A stretch of 64,000 nucleotides of DNA from Oscillospiraceae bacterium (GTDB lineage: Bacteria; Bacillota; Clostridia; Oscillospirales; CAG-272). Numbering within the stretch: position 1 is the stretch's first letter; each line of letters starts with the position of its first letter. A program made the translations under genes and the position numbers. The notes under the pieces were generated by a model, which was given only the letters and a program-made list of their open reading frames with translations, did not search any database and had not been told where the DNA came from. This document shows positions 9,033 through 18,959 of the stretch, piece after piece. The DNA lies in the NCBI GenBank assembly GCA_015064585.1, contig SVRY01000004.1, positions 17,612-81,611 of the forward strand. Direction: 5' to 3'.

Positions 9033-9811
9033 TTTTTCGTCAGTTCATCCAGCGTACCGAATCGGTATCCTTGATTTTCCCATTCCGTGAGCAGTTTATC
9101 CATAATGGCTGCGTTTGTGGTGGAGGTGGGATGCAGAAGGATAACCATGCCGGGGTGGGTATGCTCTAGAATTTCAAAGATCGCTTTTTCGGGATCCGGT
9201 TGACGTTCATTGTCCCAATCGGCATAGGCAAAGCTCCAGAATATGGTGTGATATCCCATTTCGCTGGCGTATTCCAAGTTCTGCGCCGAAAACTTTCCCT
9301 GGGGCGGGCGGTAATATGGCGCTAGGTTCATGCCTGTTTTTTCGGTGTATATTTTTTCCATATCACGCAGTTGATTGCAAAAAGTATCTTTGTCGGTAAT
9401 GCGTGACATGTCAGGATGCTTGGCAGTGTGATTGCAAACCAGGTGTCCTTCCTCGGTCATGCGTTTGATCAGTTCAGGATTTCGGTTGATCAAATTTTCA
9501 AGAATGAAGAAAGCGCCGGGGGCATTGTGTGATTTTAGCGCATCCAATATTTTTTCGATGTTACCGTTTTCATAGCCTGCGTCAAAAGTCAGATAAATAA
9601 CTTTTTCGTCACCTTTCCCAAGGTAATGCCCGCTGTATTCTTCGATAAACGAAAATTCTAAGGGAAGTACCGGTCGTTCATGCTTTTCGTTTTTATTAAA
9701 ATACCAATCAAGCGGTTTGGCGGACTCTGATGCAAAAGTAAATATGGGCAGGGTGAGTGATATAAGAATGCAGAGTATAACCGCAAGAAAAGCTTTTTGT
9801 GAGTGATTCAT
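9029..9811 (-). CDS. pdaA: Polysaccharide deacetylase, PdaA-like (delta-lactam biosynthetic de-N-acetylase)
   Basis: YLGKGDEKVIYLTFDAGYENGN..CNHTAKHPDMS..YYRPPQGKFS..IFWSFAYADWD; overlaps the downstream deacetylase start by 4 nt. Confidence 0.82.
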   Translation of the reverse strand: MNHSQKAFLAVILCILISLTLPIFTFASESAKPLDWYFNKNEKHERPVLPLEFSFIEEYSGHYLGKGDEKVIYLTFDAGYENGNIEKILDALKSHNAPGAFFILENLINRNPELIKRMTEEGHLVCNHTAKHPDMSRITDKDTFCNQLRDMEKIYTEKTGMNLAPYYRPPQGKFSAQNLEYASEMGYHTIFWSFAYADWDNERQPDPEKAIFEILEHTHPGMVILLHPTSTTNAAIMDKLLTEWENQGYRFGTLDELTKK

Positions 9812-9906
9812 TTTGCGTGTTCCTTTCTTTCAACAGTCTAGCAACAGCATTTCCCGATAAGCCGGAAAATACACGAGGGAAAAAGAGGATGTCTGACTGT
9901 ATAATT

Positions 9907-10641
9907 TTAACTTCTTTTTTGACAGTCGGAGTTGATCATACTGTGCAGACAGGAAAGAGCCTCTTTGAGTCCGCCGACTTCATCGATGAGCTTTTCGTTT
10001 ACAGCGTCTTCTCCGTCCAGGATACTGCCCATATCTGTGGCAATTTCATCGGTGCGCAAAAGGAGAGCACGCATACGGTCGGCAGAAATGCCTGAATGCT
10101 CGGTGACAAAGCGAATAATGCGCTCTTGAATGCGTTCAAAATATAAAAAACTTTGCGGTGCGCCCACGACAAGTCCGTTTGTGCGCACCGGATGCAGAGT
10201 CATTGTGGCGGATGGGACAATAAAAGAACGGCGTGCCGAAACTGCAAGCGGGACACCGATGGAATGACCGCCGCCAAGCACCAACGAAACGGTGGGCTTG
10301 TGCATACTGGCGATCAATTCGGAAAGGGCAAGCCCCGCTTCCACATCACCTCCGACAGTATTGAGCAAAATAAGAAGTCCGTGGATGGCATCACTTTCTT
10401 CGGTTGCCGCCAAAAGTGGAATCAGATGTTCGTATTTTGTGGTTTTTTGATTGTCGGGCAGCAGTCCGTGTCCTTCAATTTGACCGATCACGGTCAATAC
10501 TTGCAGATTGATACCGTCCGAACGGGTAATGACCGCTCCTGAGTGAACAATGTTTTGGAGTGCTGCCGCGATGGAATCATCGCGATACGGTATATCCTTT
10601 TGTTCCGTTTCTTCATTTTGGTGTTCATTTTTAAAATTCAT
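9907..10641 (-). CDS. tepA: ClpP-like serine protease, TepA/YmfB type
   Basis: Crotonase/ClpP fold motifs ILLNTVGGDVEAGLALSELIASM, GGGHSIGVPLAVSA, ATMTLHPV. Confidence 0.75.
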   Translation of the reverse strand: MNFKNEHQNEETEQKDIPYRDDSIAAALQNIVHSGAVITRSDGINLQVLTVIGQIEGHGLLPDNQKTTKYEHLIPLLAATEESDAIHGLLILLNTVGGDVEAGLALSELIASMHKPTVSLVLGGGHSIGVPLAVSARRSFIVPSATMTLHPVRTNGLVVGAPQSFLYFERIQERIIRFVTEHSGISADRMRALLLRTDEIATDMGSILDGEDAVNEKLIDEVGGLKEALSCLHSMINSDCQKRS

Positions 10642-10759
10642 AAAAACTCTCTTTCTTTTTTTTAGTAAAATCCTCTTTACAACTGCGTTTTTTGATGATA
10701 TAATGACTATAGTTTGTAAGATTAAAAATTTAAATATACTGAAAAAGGAGACGACAAAG

Positions 10760-11326
10760 ATGAAATTTATTGTTGAAACATCTGCAAGACATATTCATGT
10801 AACGCAGGAGACTCTGGAAACACTGTTTGGTAAGGGACATATTTTGACTAACAAAAAGGATCTGAGCCAGCCCGGTCAGTATGCATGCGAAGAAAAGGTT
10901 GAGTTGATTGGCCCTAAGGGATCTTTGAAGGTTTCTATTCTTGGACCCACAAGACCTGCTGATCAGGTTGAACTTTCCTTTACCGATGCCAGAACTTTGG
11001 GCCTGAAAGCTGTTCCGATCAGAGAATCCGGTGATGTGGCAGGTACTCCCGGCTTGAAGCTGGTTGGTCCTTGCGGCGAAGTAGAGATTGCTGAAGGCGT
11101 TATGATTGCAAAGCGTCACATTCATATGACTCCTGCAGATGCGGAAGTGATGGGTCTGAAGGATAAGGATATTGTATCTGTAAAGGTTGAGACCGAAGGC
11201 AGAACCACCGTGTTTGGCGATACCGTTGTGCGTGTTTCTCCTAAGTTTGCCCTGGCAATGCACATCGATACCGATGAAGCAAATGCGGCAGCGGCGTTCG
11301 GTACCGTTTACGGACAGATCGTATAA
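10760..11326 (+). CDS. pduL: Phosphate propanoyltransferase (PduL-type phosphotransacylase)
   Basis: ETSARHIHVTQETLETLFG, ILGPTRPADQVELSFTDAR, IAKRHIHMTPADAE; RBS aaaggag before ATG 10760. Confidence 0.92.
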   Translation: MKFIVETSARHIHVTQETLETLFGKGHILTNKKDLSQPGQYACEEKVELIGPKGSLKVSILGPTRPADQVELSFTDARTLGLKAVPIRESGDVAGTPGLKLVGPCGEVEIAEGVMIAKRHIHMTPADAEVMGLKDKDIVSVKVETEGRTTVFGDTVVRVSPKFALAMHIDTDEANAAAAFGTVYGQIV

Positions 11327-11348
11327 ACGTATAAAAATAATAGTTTCA

Positions 11349-11377
11349 AAAGGCTGTCACGCAGTGACGGCCTTTTT
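11349..11377 (+). terminator. Rho-independent terminator after pduL
   Basis: aaaggctgtcacgcagtgacggccttttt. Confidence 0.7.
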
Positions 11378-11394
11378 GAAGAAAGGGAGATGGC

Positions 11395-12096
11395 ATGCGC
11401 CTGGACAAGTTTATTACGTCGGCAGGATTGCTTTCTCGGAAAGAGGCAGGGGATGCGGCAAAAAAAGGCCGAATAACCGTAAATGGTGTGGTTGTAACGA
11501 ATGCCGCCTGTCATATTGACGAGGAACAGGACAATATTTTGCTGGACGGCGTGCCCGTTTTGTATCGCCGTTTTACCTATATTATGCTCAATAAACCGGC
11601 GGGGTATGTTTCGGCAACCGAAGCGCCGGGAGATGTGACGGTAATTCAACTGCTTCCGCCGGAGCTGCAGAAAATTGGCTTGTTTCCCTGTGGCAGACTG
11701 GATAAAAACACGTTGGGGCTTATGATTTTGACCAATAACGGCCCGCTGGCGCATCGGTTGTTGGCACCGAAAACACACTGCGAAAAAGTGTACCGTTTTG
11801 AAAGCCGCTTTCCGCTGTCGGAGAAGGATTGTGAAATACTGGAACAGGGCGTGGATCTGGGAGATTTTGTGACCGCTCCCTGCAAAATAACAATGGAATC
11901 GGCGCAGAGGGGATATATTGTCTTGACTGAAGGTAAATACCATCAGATCAAGCGTATGTTGGAAGCGGTTCATAATAAAATCACTTATTTGGAAAGAGTG
12001 AGTTTTGCTGATATAGTCCTGGATCCTGCACTGGAAAGAGGTAAATGGAGATATCTGACAAAAGAAGAACAAATCAAAATCGAAGAACGAAAATAA
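11395..12096 (+). CDS. rsuA: 16S rRNA pseudouridine(516) synthase family (RsuA-like)
   Basis: S4-domain start MRLDKFITSAGLLSRKEA; GRLDKNTLGLMILTNNG; EGKYHQIKRMLEAV. Confidence 0.88.
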   Translation: MRLDKFITSAGLLSRKEAGDAAKKGRITVNGVVVTNAACHIDEEQDNILLDGVPVLYRRFTYIMLNKPAGYVSATEAPGDVTVIQLLPPELQKIGLFPCGRLDKNTLGLMILTNNGPLAHRLLAPKTHCEKVYRFESRFPLSEKDCEILEQGVDLGDFVTAPCKITMESAQRGYIVLTEGKYHQIKRMLEAVHNKITYLERVSFADIVLDPALERGKWRYLTKEEQIKIEERK

Positions 12097-12148
12097 AATA
12101 GAACCGGTAATGTACCGTTATATTCCGGGAAAGGTTTAGAAATTATAT

Positions 12149-14299
12149 ATGGATATTTTGCAAAAATTGGCGGATGAGTTTTCTCTGAAGCCGGAACAAG
12201 TAGAGAAGACGGTTGGTTTGATTGACGAAGGAAGCACCATTCCCTTTATTGCCCGATACCGTAAAGAAGTGACAGGCTCTTTGGATGATACGGTTTTGCG
12301 TGAATTGTTTGATCGTCTGACATACCTTAGGAATTTGGAAAAGCGAAAGGAAGAGGTGAGTCGTGCCATTACCGATCTGGGCTTGATGACTGAGGAAGTG
12401 GCGCAGTCCTTGGAAGCGGCAGAGATACTGACAGAAGTAGAGGATATTTACCGTCCTTTCCGTCCCAAACGCAAAACCCGTGCATCCACGGCAAAAGAAA
12501 AGGGATTGCTGCCTCTTTCTGAATATTTGATGGCGCAGGAAAAGGATGCAGATCCTTTGGCGCAAGCGGCATTGTATATCAATGAAGAAAAGGGTGTAAA
12601 TTCTATAGAAGAGGCACTTGCCGGCGCCATGGATATTATCGCCGAAACTATTTCGGACAATGCGGAATACCGTAAAGATATTCGACAGATGACCACTGAA
12701 CAGGGCATTTTACAGGTCAAGCAGGCAAGTGAAGATGATTCGGTATACAGCAACTATTATGATTTCCAATCTGAGATCACCAAGCTTCAGGGGCATAGGG
12801 TGCTTGCAATCAATCGCGGTGAAAAAGAAGATTGTTTAAAAGTGACAGTGGAAGTGAAAAAAGAGCTTCCGTTGAACTATTTGTTTGCCAAGGTCATTAC
12901 TGAATTTGAAAGCCCCTGCCGCAAATATGTGGTGAAGGCCATGCTGGATTCCTATGATCGTTTGATCGCGCCTGCCATTGAACGGGAGATTCGCTCCGAA
13001 TTGACCGATACCGCAAGCGAAGCGGCGATCAAAGTATTTTCCGAAAACTTGAAAAATCTGTTGATGTCTGCACCGCTGAAAGGAAAGACTGTGTTGGGGC
13101 TTGATCCCGGTTACCGTACAGGCTGTAAATTGGCGGTGGTAGATTCCACAGGTAAAGTATTGGATACCGGCGTGATCTATCCCACAAAGCCTCGTGAGGA
13201 TACAGTCGGCGCTGCCAAGATCGTAAGAAGCATGGTGCGCAAATATAAGGTGGATGTGATTGCCATCGGCAATGGTACAGCCTCAGGCGAAAGCGAACTG
13301 TTTATTGCGGATCTGATCCCCGAATTCAGCGGAAAGGTTCGCTATGCAGTGGTGAGCGAAGCGGGGGCGTCGGTATATTCCGCTTCTAAATTGGGTGCGG
13401 ATGAATTTCCTGATTTTGACGTAACACAGCGTTCTGCTGTTTCCATTGCCAGAAGATTGCAGGATCCGCTGGCAGAACTGGTAAAAATCGATCCCAAGTC
13501 CATTGGTGTAGGTCAGTATCAGCACGATATGAAACCCGCAAGATTGGACGAAGCGTTGGGTGGCGTGGTGGAAGACTGCGTAAACCGCGTGGGTGTGGAT
13601 TTAAATACCGCTTCCCACAGCCTACTTTCTTATATTTCGGGCATTAACGCCACGGCAGCAAAGAATATTGTAAAGTACCGTGATGAGAATGGCGCATTCC
13701 GTTCCCGCGCACAGCTTTTGAAGGTACCGAAGATTGGTGCGAAGGCGTTTGAACAAGCGGCGGGATTTTTGAGAGTTTCCGGATCGGATGAGATCTTGGA
13801 TAACACCGGCGTGCACCCTGAATCTTATGCGGCGGCAAGACAGCTGCTGGCTTTGTACGGCTACACAGAGGACGATGTTGTTCATGGAAGGATGTCCGGG
13901 CTTCGTGCCAAGGCGGAGAAAGACACAGGAGAGCTTTGTACGATGCTGAATATCGGTGAACCGACTCTTGCGGATATTTTAACCGAATTGGAAAAACCGG
14001 GGCGTGACGTGCGTGATGCGTTGCCGGCTCCGGAACTGCGCTCCGGTGTTTTGGATATTGCTGATTTGGAGCCCGGTATGAAACTGCAGGGAACCGTACG
14101 AAATGTTACCGATTTTGGCGCGTTTGTTGACATCGGTGTGCATCAAGATGGGCTTGTTCATCTTTCCCGTATTTGTGACCGCTATATCAATCACCCAAGC
14201 GAGGTCTTGGCAGTGGGAGACCGCGTGCAGGTTATGGTTTTGGATGTGGATCTGAAAAAGAAACGGATTGCATTGACGATGAAGGATATGAAAAATTAA
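12149..14299 (+). CDS. tex: Tex-family RNA-binding transcription accessory protein
   Basis: IPFIARYRKEVTGSLDD, VLGLDPGYRTGCKLAVVD, C-terminal S1 domain GMKLQGTVRNVTDFGAFVDIGVHQDGLVH. Confidence 0.96.
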   Translation: MDILQKLADEFSLKPEQVEKTVGLIDEGSTIPFIARYRKEVTGSLDDTVLRELFDRLTYLRNLEKRKEEVSRAITDLGLMTEEVAQSLEAAEILTEVEDIYRPFRPKRKTRASTAKEKGLLPLSEYLMAQEKDADPLAQAALYINEEKGVNSIEEALAGAMDIIAETISDNAEYRKDIRQMTTEQGILQVKQASEDDSVYSNYYDFQSEITKLQGHRVLAINRGEKEDCLKVTVEVKKELPLNYLFAKVITEFESPCRKYVVKAMLDSYDRLIAPAIEREIRSELTDTASEAAIKVFSENLKNLLMSAPLKGKTVLGLDPGYRTGCKLAVVDSTGKVLDTGVIYPTKPREDTVGAAKIVRSMVRKYKVDVIAIGNGTASGESELFIADLIPEFSGKVRYAVVSEAGASVYSASKLGADEFPDFDVTQRSAVSIARRLQDPLAELVKIDPKSIGVGQYQHDMKPARLDEALGGVVEDCVNRVGVDLNTASHSLLSYISGINATAAKNIVKYRDENGAFRSRAQLLKVPKIGAKAFEQAAGFLRVSGSDEILDNTGVHPESYAAARQLLALYGYTEDDVVHGRMSGLRAKAEKDTGELCTMLNIGEPTLADILTELEKPGRDVRDALPAPELRSGVLDIADLEPGMKLQGTVRNVTDFGAFVDIGVHQDGLVHLSRICDRYINHPSEVLAVGDRVQVMVLDVDLKKKRIALTMKDMKN

Positions 14300-14487
14300 T
14301 ATATTAAATTTAAAAAACGCAGATATGGGTTGGCAATGGCGAATAGAGAAAAAATATTGTGCATAATGCGCAAAACCAAAGAATGAAATTTGGGGAAATA
14401 CTCTCTACCATTCTTGCGGATTTTCTGATACAATAACGACTGTAAAATAAGCACGCGGCATAGCCGCGAACTAAGGAGGATACCAAA

Positions 14488-15603
14488 ATGGCTGGCTTAA
14501 AGTTTAACCACATTTACAAGAAATATCCCGGCGGCGTTACTGCCGTAAAAGACTTCTGTCTGGACGTAAAGGATAAGGAATTTATCATTTTCGTTGGTCC
14601 TTCCGGTTGCGGTAAGACCACTACTCTGCGTATGATCGCAGGTCTGGAAGAAATCACCGAAGGCGAACTGTGGATCGGCGATCGTCTGGTTAACGACGTT
14701 GCTCCTAAGGACAGAGACATTGCGATGGTGTTCCAGAACTACGCTCTGTACCCCCACATGACCGTATTTGATAACATGGCATTCGGTCTGAAACTGCGTA
14801 AGGTTAACAAGGAAGAAATCAAGCGCCGCGTTGAAGAAGCTGCTCGTATTCTGGACATTGAACACCTGCTCCAGAGACGTCCTAAGGCTCTGTCCGGCGG
14901 TCAGAAACAGCGTGTTGCTTTGGGACGTGCAATCGTTCGTGAGCCCGCAGTATTCCTGCTTGACGAACCTCTCTCCAACCTGGACGCTAAGCTTCGTGCA
15001 ACCATGAGAACCGAGCTGACCAAGCTTCACAAGAAGCTCGAAACCACCTTTATCTACGTTACTCACGACCAGGTTGAAGCTATGACCATGGCTACCCGTA
15101 TCGTAGTTATGAAGGACGGTATCATCCAGCAGGTAGATACTCCTCAGAATCTGTACGACTTCCCTTGCAACATTTTCGTAGCAGGCTTTATCGGAACTCC
15201 TCAAATGAACTTCGTAAACTGCCGTCTGGTTGGCAAGAACGGCGATGTATATCTGAACTTTGGCGAAAACATGCTGAAGTTGCCTGCAGATAAGGCAAAT
15301 GCTGCTGAATTAAAGGATTATATCGGCAAAGAAGTTATCGCAGGTATCCGTCCTGAGCTGGTACATGACGATGATGCATTCCTGAACAGCAATCCCGAAC
15401 TGGTTGTTCCTGCTCACGTAGATGTAACCGAATTGATGGGTGCTGAAATCTATATCTATTTCTCCTGTGGCGAAGATCAGAACATGGTTGCTCGTGTTTC
15501 TTCTCGTTCCACTGTTAAGCCTGATACCGATATCAAGGTTGGCGTGGATACCACTCGTGTGCACATCTTTGATAAAGATACCGAAAGATGCATCATTCAC
15601 TAA
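14488..15603 (+). CDS. msmX: Carbohydrate ABC transporter ATP-binding protein (UgpC/MsmX/MalK type)
   Basis: Walker A GPSGCGKTT, LSGGQKQRVALGRAIVREP, C-terminal MalK-type TOBE domain; not adjacent to permease genes. Confidence 0.92.
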   Translation: MAGLKFNHIYKKYPGGVTAVKDFCLDVKDKEFIIFVGPSGCGKTTTLRMIAGLEEITEGELWIGDRLVNDVAPKDRDIAMVFQNYALYPHMTVFDNMAFGLKLRKVNKEEIKRRVEEAARILDIEHLLQRRPKALSGGQKQRVALGRAIVREPAVFLLDEPLSNLDAKLRATMRTELTKLHKKLETTFIYVTHDQVEAMTMATRIVVMKDGIIQQVDTPQNLYDFPCNIFVAGFIGTPQMNFVNCRLVGKNGDVYLNFGENMLKLPADKANAAELKDYIGKEVIAGIRPELVHDDDAFLNSNPELVVPAHVDVTELMGAEIYIYFSCGEDQNMVARVSSRSTVKPDTDIKVGVDTTRVHIFDKDTERCIIH

Positions 15604-15612
15604 GCTAAATCG

Positions 15613-15642
15613 AAAAGCCGCGGCATTGCCGCGGCTTTTTTT
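15613..15642 (+). terminator. Rho-independent terminator
   Basis: aaaagccgcggcattgccgcggctttttt. Confidence 0.85.
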
Positions 15643-15695
15643 GGTTGGGTAGGGTGTGATGAGAGACCTAAACGGTCATCTCTTTTTATTATACT

Positions 15696-16691
15696 TTATT
15701 CTTGTTTGAGGGGACGTAACATCAATGCTTTGATTTCTTCGGAGGGAAGGGCATTGCAATATAAGACGCGATAGAGGGATTCTACCAACGGCATTTCAAA
15801 ATCGCAGTTTTTCAGGTCTTCATAAATAACTTTGCAGCTATTCACACCTTCTACAGTGGTCTGGTTGTTTTTCAAAAAGGCAGCGGCGTCATTTGCCTGC
15901 CCAATGGCAAGTCCTGCGCGGTAGTTACGGGAATGAATGCTGAAACAGGTCACTACCAAGTCGCCAAGACCGGTCAGTCCGTAATAGGTTTCCGGCTTGC
16001 CGCCTTTGGAGATGCCGTAGCGTGCCATTTCCAGCAGTCCTCTGTCGACAAGAGCGGCTTTGGCATTGTCGCCGTAGCCCTGACCTACCAGAATGCCGGA
16101 TGCGATAGCAATGACGTTTTTTACAGCTGCACCGTATTCAGCACCTATTTCATCTGTATTGGAATAAAGGCGCATGTAACTATTGGAAAACAGCGTGCGC
16201 ACTTCATTGGCAACTTCAATATCCAAAGAAACGGCACACACCGAGGTCAGCATGCGTTGAATTACTTCTTCAGCGTGGCTCGGACCGATAATGGAGGCAA
16301 CTGTACGGTGAGGGCGGTCTTTCAATACGTCGCGCATAGTGTCTGTAATGCGGCAGTTCTTTTCCCAGTCAAAGCCCTTGGCTGCATTGATAATAAGCGC
16401 GTTCTCTCCAATAAAAGGACTTCCTTTGGCAAGGGCAGAACGAATGAATTTGGTGGGCACTGCAATTACAACAGCTTCTGCGCCTTCGGTTGCCAAACGG
16501 ATATTGTCGGTCGCTCGCAAACCTTCGGCAATGGGAAGATCTCCAAAATAGCGGCTGTTGCGGTGGTTTTCGTTGATGTCTCTGATTTCGTTGATGTCGA
16601 CGCCGTATAAGATAACATCATGGCCATTGTCAAGCAGGACCTGAGCCAGAGCGGTGCCCCAGCTTCCTGTTCCGTAAACAGTAACTTTCAT
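15696..16691 (-). CDS. gpsA: Glycerol-3-phosphate dehydrogenase [NAD(P)+]
   Basis: VYGTGSWGTALAQVL, GAEYGAAVKNVIAIASG, GLTGLGDLVVTCFS. Confidence 0.95.
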   Translation of the reverse strand: MKVTVYGTGSWGTALAQVLLDNGHDVILYGVDINEIRDINENHRNSRYFGDLPIAEGLRATDNIRLATEGAEAVVIAVPTKFIRSALAKGSPFIGENALIINAAKGFDWEKNCRITDTMRDVLKDRPHRTVASIIGPSHAEEVIQRMLTSVCAVSLDIEVANEVRTLFSNSYMRLYSNTDEIGAEYGAAVKNVIAIASGILVGQGYGDNAKAALVDRGLLEMARYGISKGGKPETYYGLTGLGDLVVTCFSIHSRNYRAGLAIGQANDAAAFLKNNQTTVEGVNSCKVIYEDLKNCDFEMPLVESLYRVLYCNALPSEEIKALMLRPLKQE

Positions 16692-17608
16692 TTTTCAGTA
16701 CTCCTTAAAGGTATTTGTGCCAGCAAAACGCCGACAAACATAAGTAAGCATCCAACAAGTTCGATGCCGCTTATGGGAATTGGCTGTTTTTTGAGTAAAG
16801 CCACAACCGTGTCCGACAGCAGTGCAAATACTGACTCAAGGCTCATAAGAATTGTGGCAACGGTAGGTGGGCAATCTTTTTGTCCGAAAATTTGCAGAGT
16901 ATAGCCCAGTGCGGAACTGACAAGACCCGCATATAAAACAGAATAAAGGGCTTTTTGGGGGAATAAGGTTACGGGGGGGTCAAAGACCAGGGCTAAAATC
17001 AAAGAGAGTGTTCCGCAAACAAAAAACTGTACACAAGACAGCTGAATGCCGTTAAGATCACCGGCGTAGCGGTCAATGATTAAAATGTGGATTGCAAAGC
17101 AGAACCCGCAGCATGCAGTAATGAAATCGCCGATGCCGAAACTGCCGCTTTGGATGACCCCGCAGAGTAAAAATAGGCCGATAAGTGAAAATATACTGCC
17201 AAGGATGGTCTTGAATTCGGGAGAGCGGCGGAAAATAAGGAAATTGAGCAGTGGAACAAACACCAGATATAGTGCTGTCAGAAATCCTGCTTTCCCTGCG
17301 CCGGTACCAAGGGTCATTCCGTATTGTTGGCAGGCGGAAGCAACTGTAAGAGCAATGCCACAAAACAGTCCTACGACAAGCAGCCGTTTGAGGGGTGTTT
17401 TTTGTTTGGCAGTAATGTCATCCCGCTTTGTCAGCGAAAAAGGCAATGAGAGTATGAGCAGTGCAAAACTGCCCACAAAGGACCGCGCGGCAAGAAACGA
17501 GAAAGGAGCAATGCTTTTGGTGGCACTGCTTTGCGCTACAAAGGTGGATCCCCAAACAAATGCGCACAGCAACAGTAAGAAAGATGCTCGTAATTGTTTT
17601 CTATTCAT
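16688..17608 (-). CDS. DMT/EamA-family transporter
   Basis: FVWGSTFVAQSS..; ten hydrophobic segments; DCPPTVATILMSLESVFALLSD. Confidence 0.88.
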   Translation of the reverse strand: MNRKQLRASFLLLLCAFVWGSTFVAQSSATKSIAPFSFLAARSFVGSFALLILSLPFSLTKRDDITAKQKTPLKRLLVVGLFCGIALTVASACQQYGMTLGTGAGKAGFLTALYLVFVPLLNFLIFRRSPEFKTILGSIFSLIGLFLLCGVIQSGSFGIGDFITACCGFCFAIHILIIDRYAGDLNGIQLSCVQFFVCGTLSLILALVFDPPVTLFPQKALYSVLYAGLVSSALGYTLQIFGQKDCPPTVATILMSLESVFALLSDTVVALLKKQPIPISGIELVGCLLMFVGVLLAQIPLRSTEK

Positions 17609-17667
17609 ATATATCCGAGAAATTTGTGTATTCTTATCCTATTATACAATAATACACATTAAAAGTC

Positions 17668-17696
17668 AAGAGGCTTTGCGCATTGCAAAACCTCTT
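17668..17696 (-). terminator. Rho-independent terminator of aminotransferase gene
   Basis: tcaagaggttttgcaatgcgcaaagcctcttga on minus strand, then T-rich. Confidence 0.6.
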
Positions 17697-17728
17697 GAAA
17701 GAATATATTGGAAATAATTATTAATAAA

Positions 17729-18952
17729 TTATTTTTTGTGTTCTGCAATAAAGTCGGCAAGGCGGGAAACGGCGGTTTGCAGTATGCTTGTTTGCGCTAA
17801 GTATACGATGCGTACATGATCGTTTCCTGCACGGTGGAATCCGCTTCCCGGGACGAGCTGTACTTTTTTCTCCCGCAAGAGATCCATGGCAAATTGCTCG
17901 TCACTTTCGTAACCGAGAGCTTTCATATTTATTTTGGGAAAAACATAGAAAGCTGCCTTGGGTTTTACTACGCTGACACAGTCTAATTCGTTTAGTTTTT
18001 TCCAAATGACTTCGCGCTGTTCATATATTCTTCCGCCCGGCAAATACAGAGCCCGGGTGGCGAAAGGATCTGCCAGTGCGTCTGCAATGATGGTTTGTGC
18101 CGGTACATTGGAGCACAGACGCATGGATGCAAGCGTGCGGAATCCGTCAATGTAATCTTTGGCGCTTTCGACAGCGCCGCTGAAGCAGACCCATCCGCAT
18201 CTGAAACCGCAAATCATATGGGATTTGGAGAGACCGTTGAACGTGATGGTTAAAAGATCGGGGGAAAGAGAAGCTACGGAAATATGTTCAGAGTCATCCA
18301 TGAGCAGTCTGTCATAAATTTCATCTACGATCAAAATCAGTTGATGCTCTCTTGCCACTTGTACAATTTGCTCCAGCACTTCTTTGGGGTAAACGGCTCC
18401 GGTGGGATTGTTGGGATTGATTACAAGAATGGCTCGTGTGCGATTGGTGATCTTGCGGCGCATATCGGCAATATCCGGATACCAATTGGCATTCTCGTCC
18501 AGTAAATAGTGAACAGGTTTTCCTCCCGAAAATGCGGTAGCAGCAGTCCATAAAGGATAGTCGGGGGAGGGCAGGAGAACTTCATCTCCCACGTTAAGAA
18601 GTGCTTGCAATGCCATGACGATCAGTTCGCTGGCACCGTTTCCGGTATAGACATAATGCTCGGAAATCTCTACTCCTTTTTTACGGTAATATTCTACAAT
18701 GGCTTGACGCGCCTTGGGAAGCCCCGAAGAATCCGAGTACCCTTGTGCATTGCGCAGTCTGTCGGCAAGATTGTTGATGAGATGTGAGGGGGCTTCGAAT
18801 GCAAACGGCGCAGGGTTCCCGATGTTTAAGGCGATGATGTCTTCGCCAAGAGAACGCATGCGGTTTGCTTCGTCAAGCAAAGGTCCGCGGATTTGATACT
18901 CAACGTTATTTAATTTGTCTGCGCGGATGATGGATTTGGGATTGGTTTTCAT
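17729..18952 (-). CDS. PLP-dependent aminotransferase (AlaA/AspC-like, class I/II)
   Basis: YTGNGASELI, VINPNNPTGAVYPKE, TFNGLSKSHMICGFRCGW (PLP-Lys); preceded by Ala-specifier T-box. Confidence 0.85.
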   Translation of the reverse strand: MKTNPKSIIRADKLNNVEYQIRGPLLDEANRMRSLGEDIIALNIGNPAPFAFEAPSHLINNLADRLRNAQGYSDSSGLPKARQAIVEYYRKKGVEISEHYVYTGNGASELIVMALQALLNVGDEVLLPSPDYPLWTAATAFSGGKPVHYLLDENANWYPDIADMRRKITNRTRAILVINPNNPTGAVYPKEVLEQIVQVAREHQLILIVDEIYDRLLMDDSEHISVASLSPDLLTITFNGLSKSHMICGFRCGWVCFSGAVESAKDYIDGFRTLASMRLCSNVPAQTIIADALADPFATRALYLPGGRIYEQREVIWKKLNELDCVSVVKPKAAFYVFPKINMKALGYESDEQFAMDLLREKKVQLVPGSGFHRAGNDHVRIVYLAQTSILQTAVSRLADFIAEHKK

Positions 18953-18959
18953 AGACATT

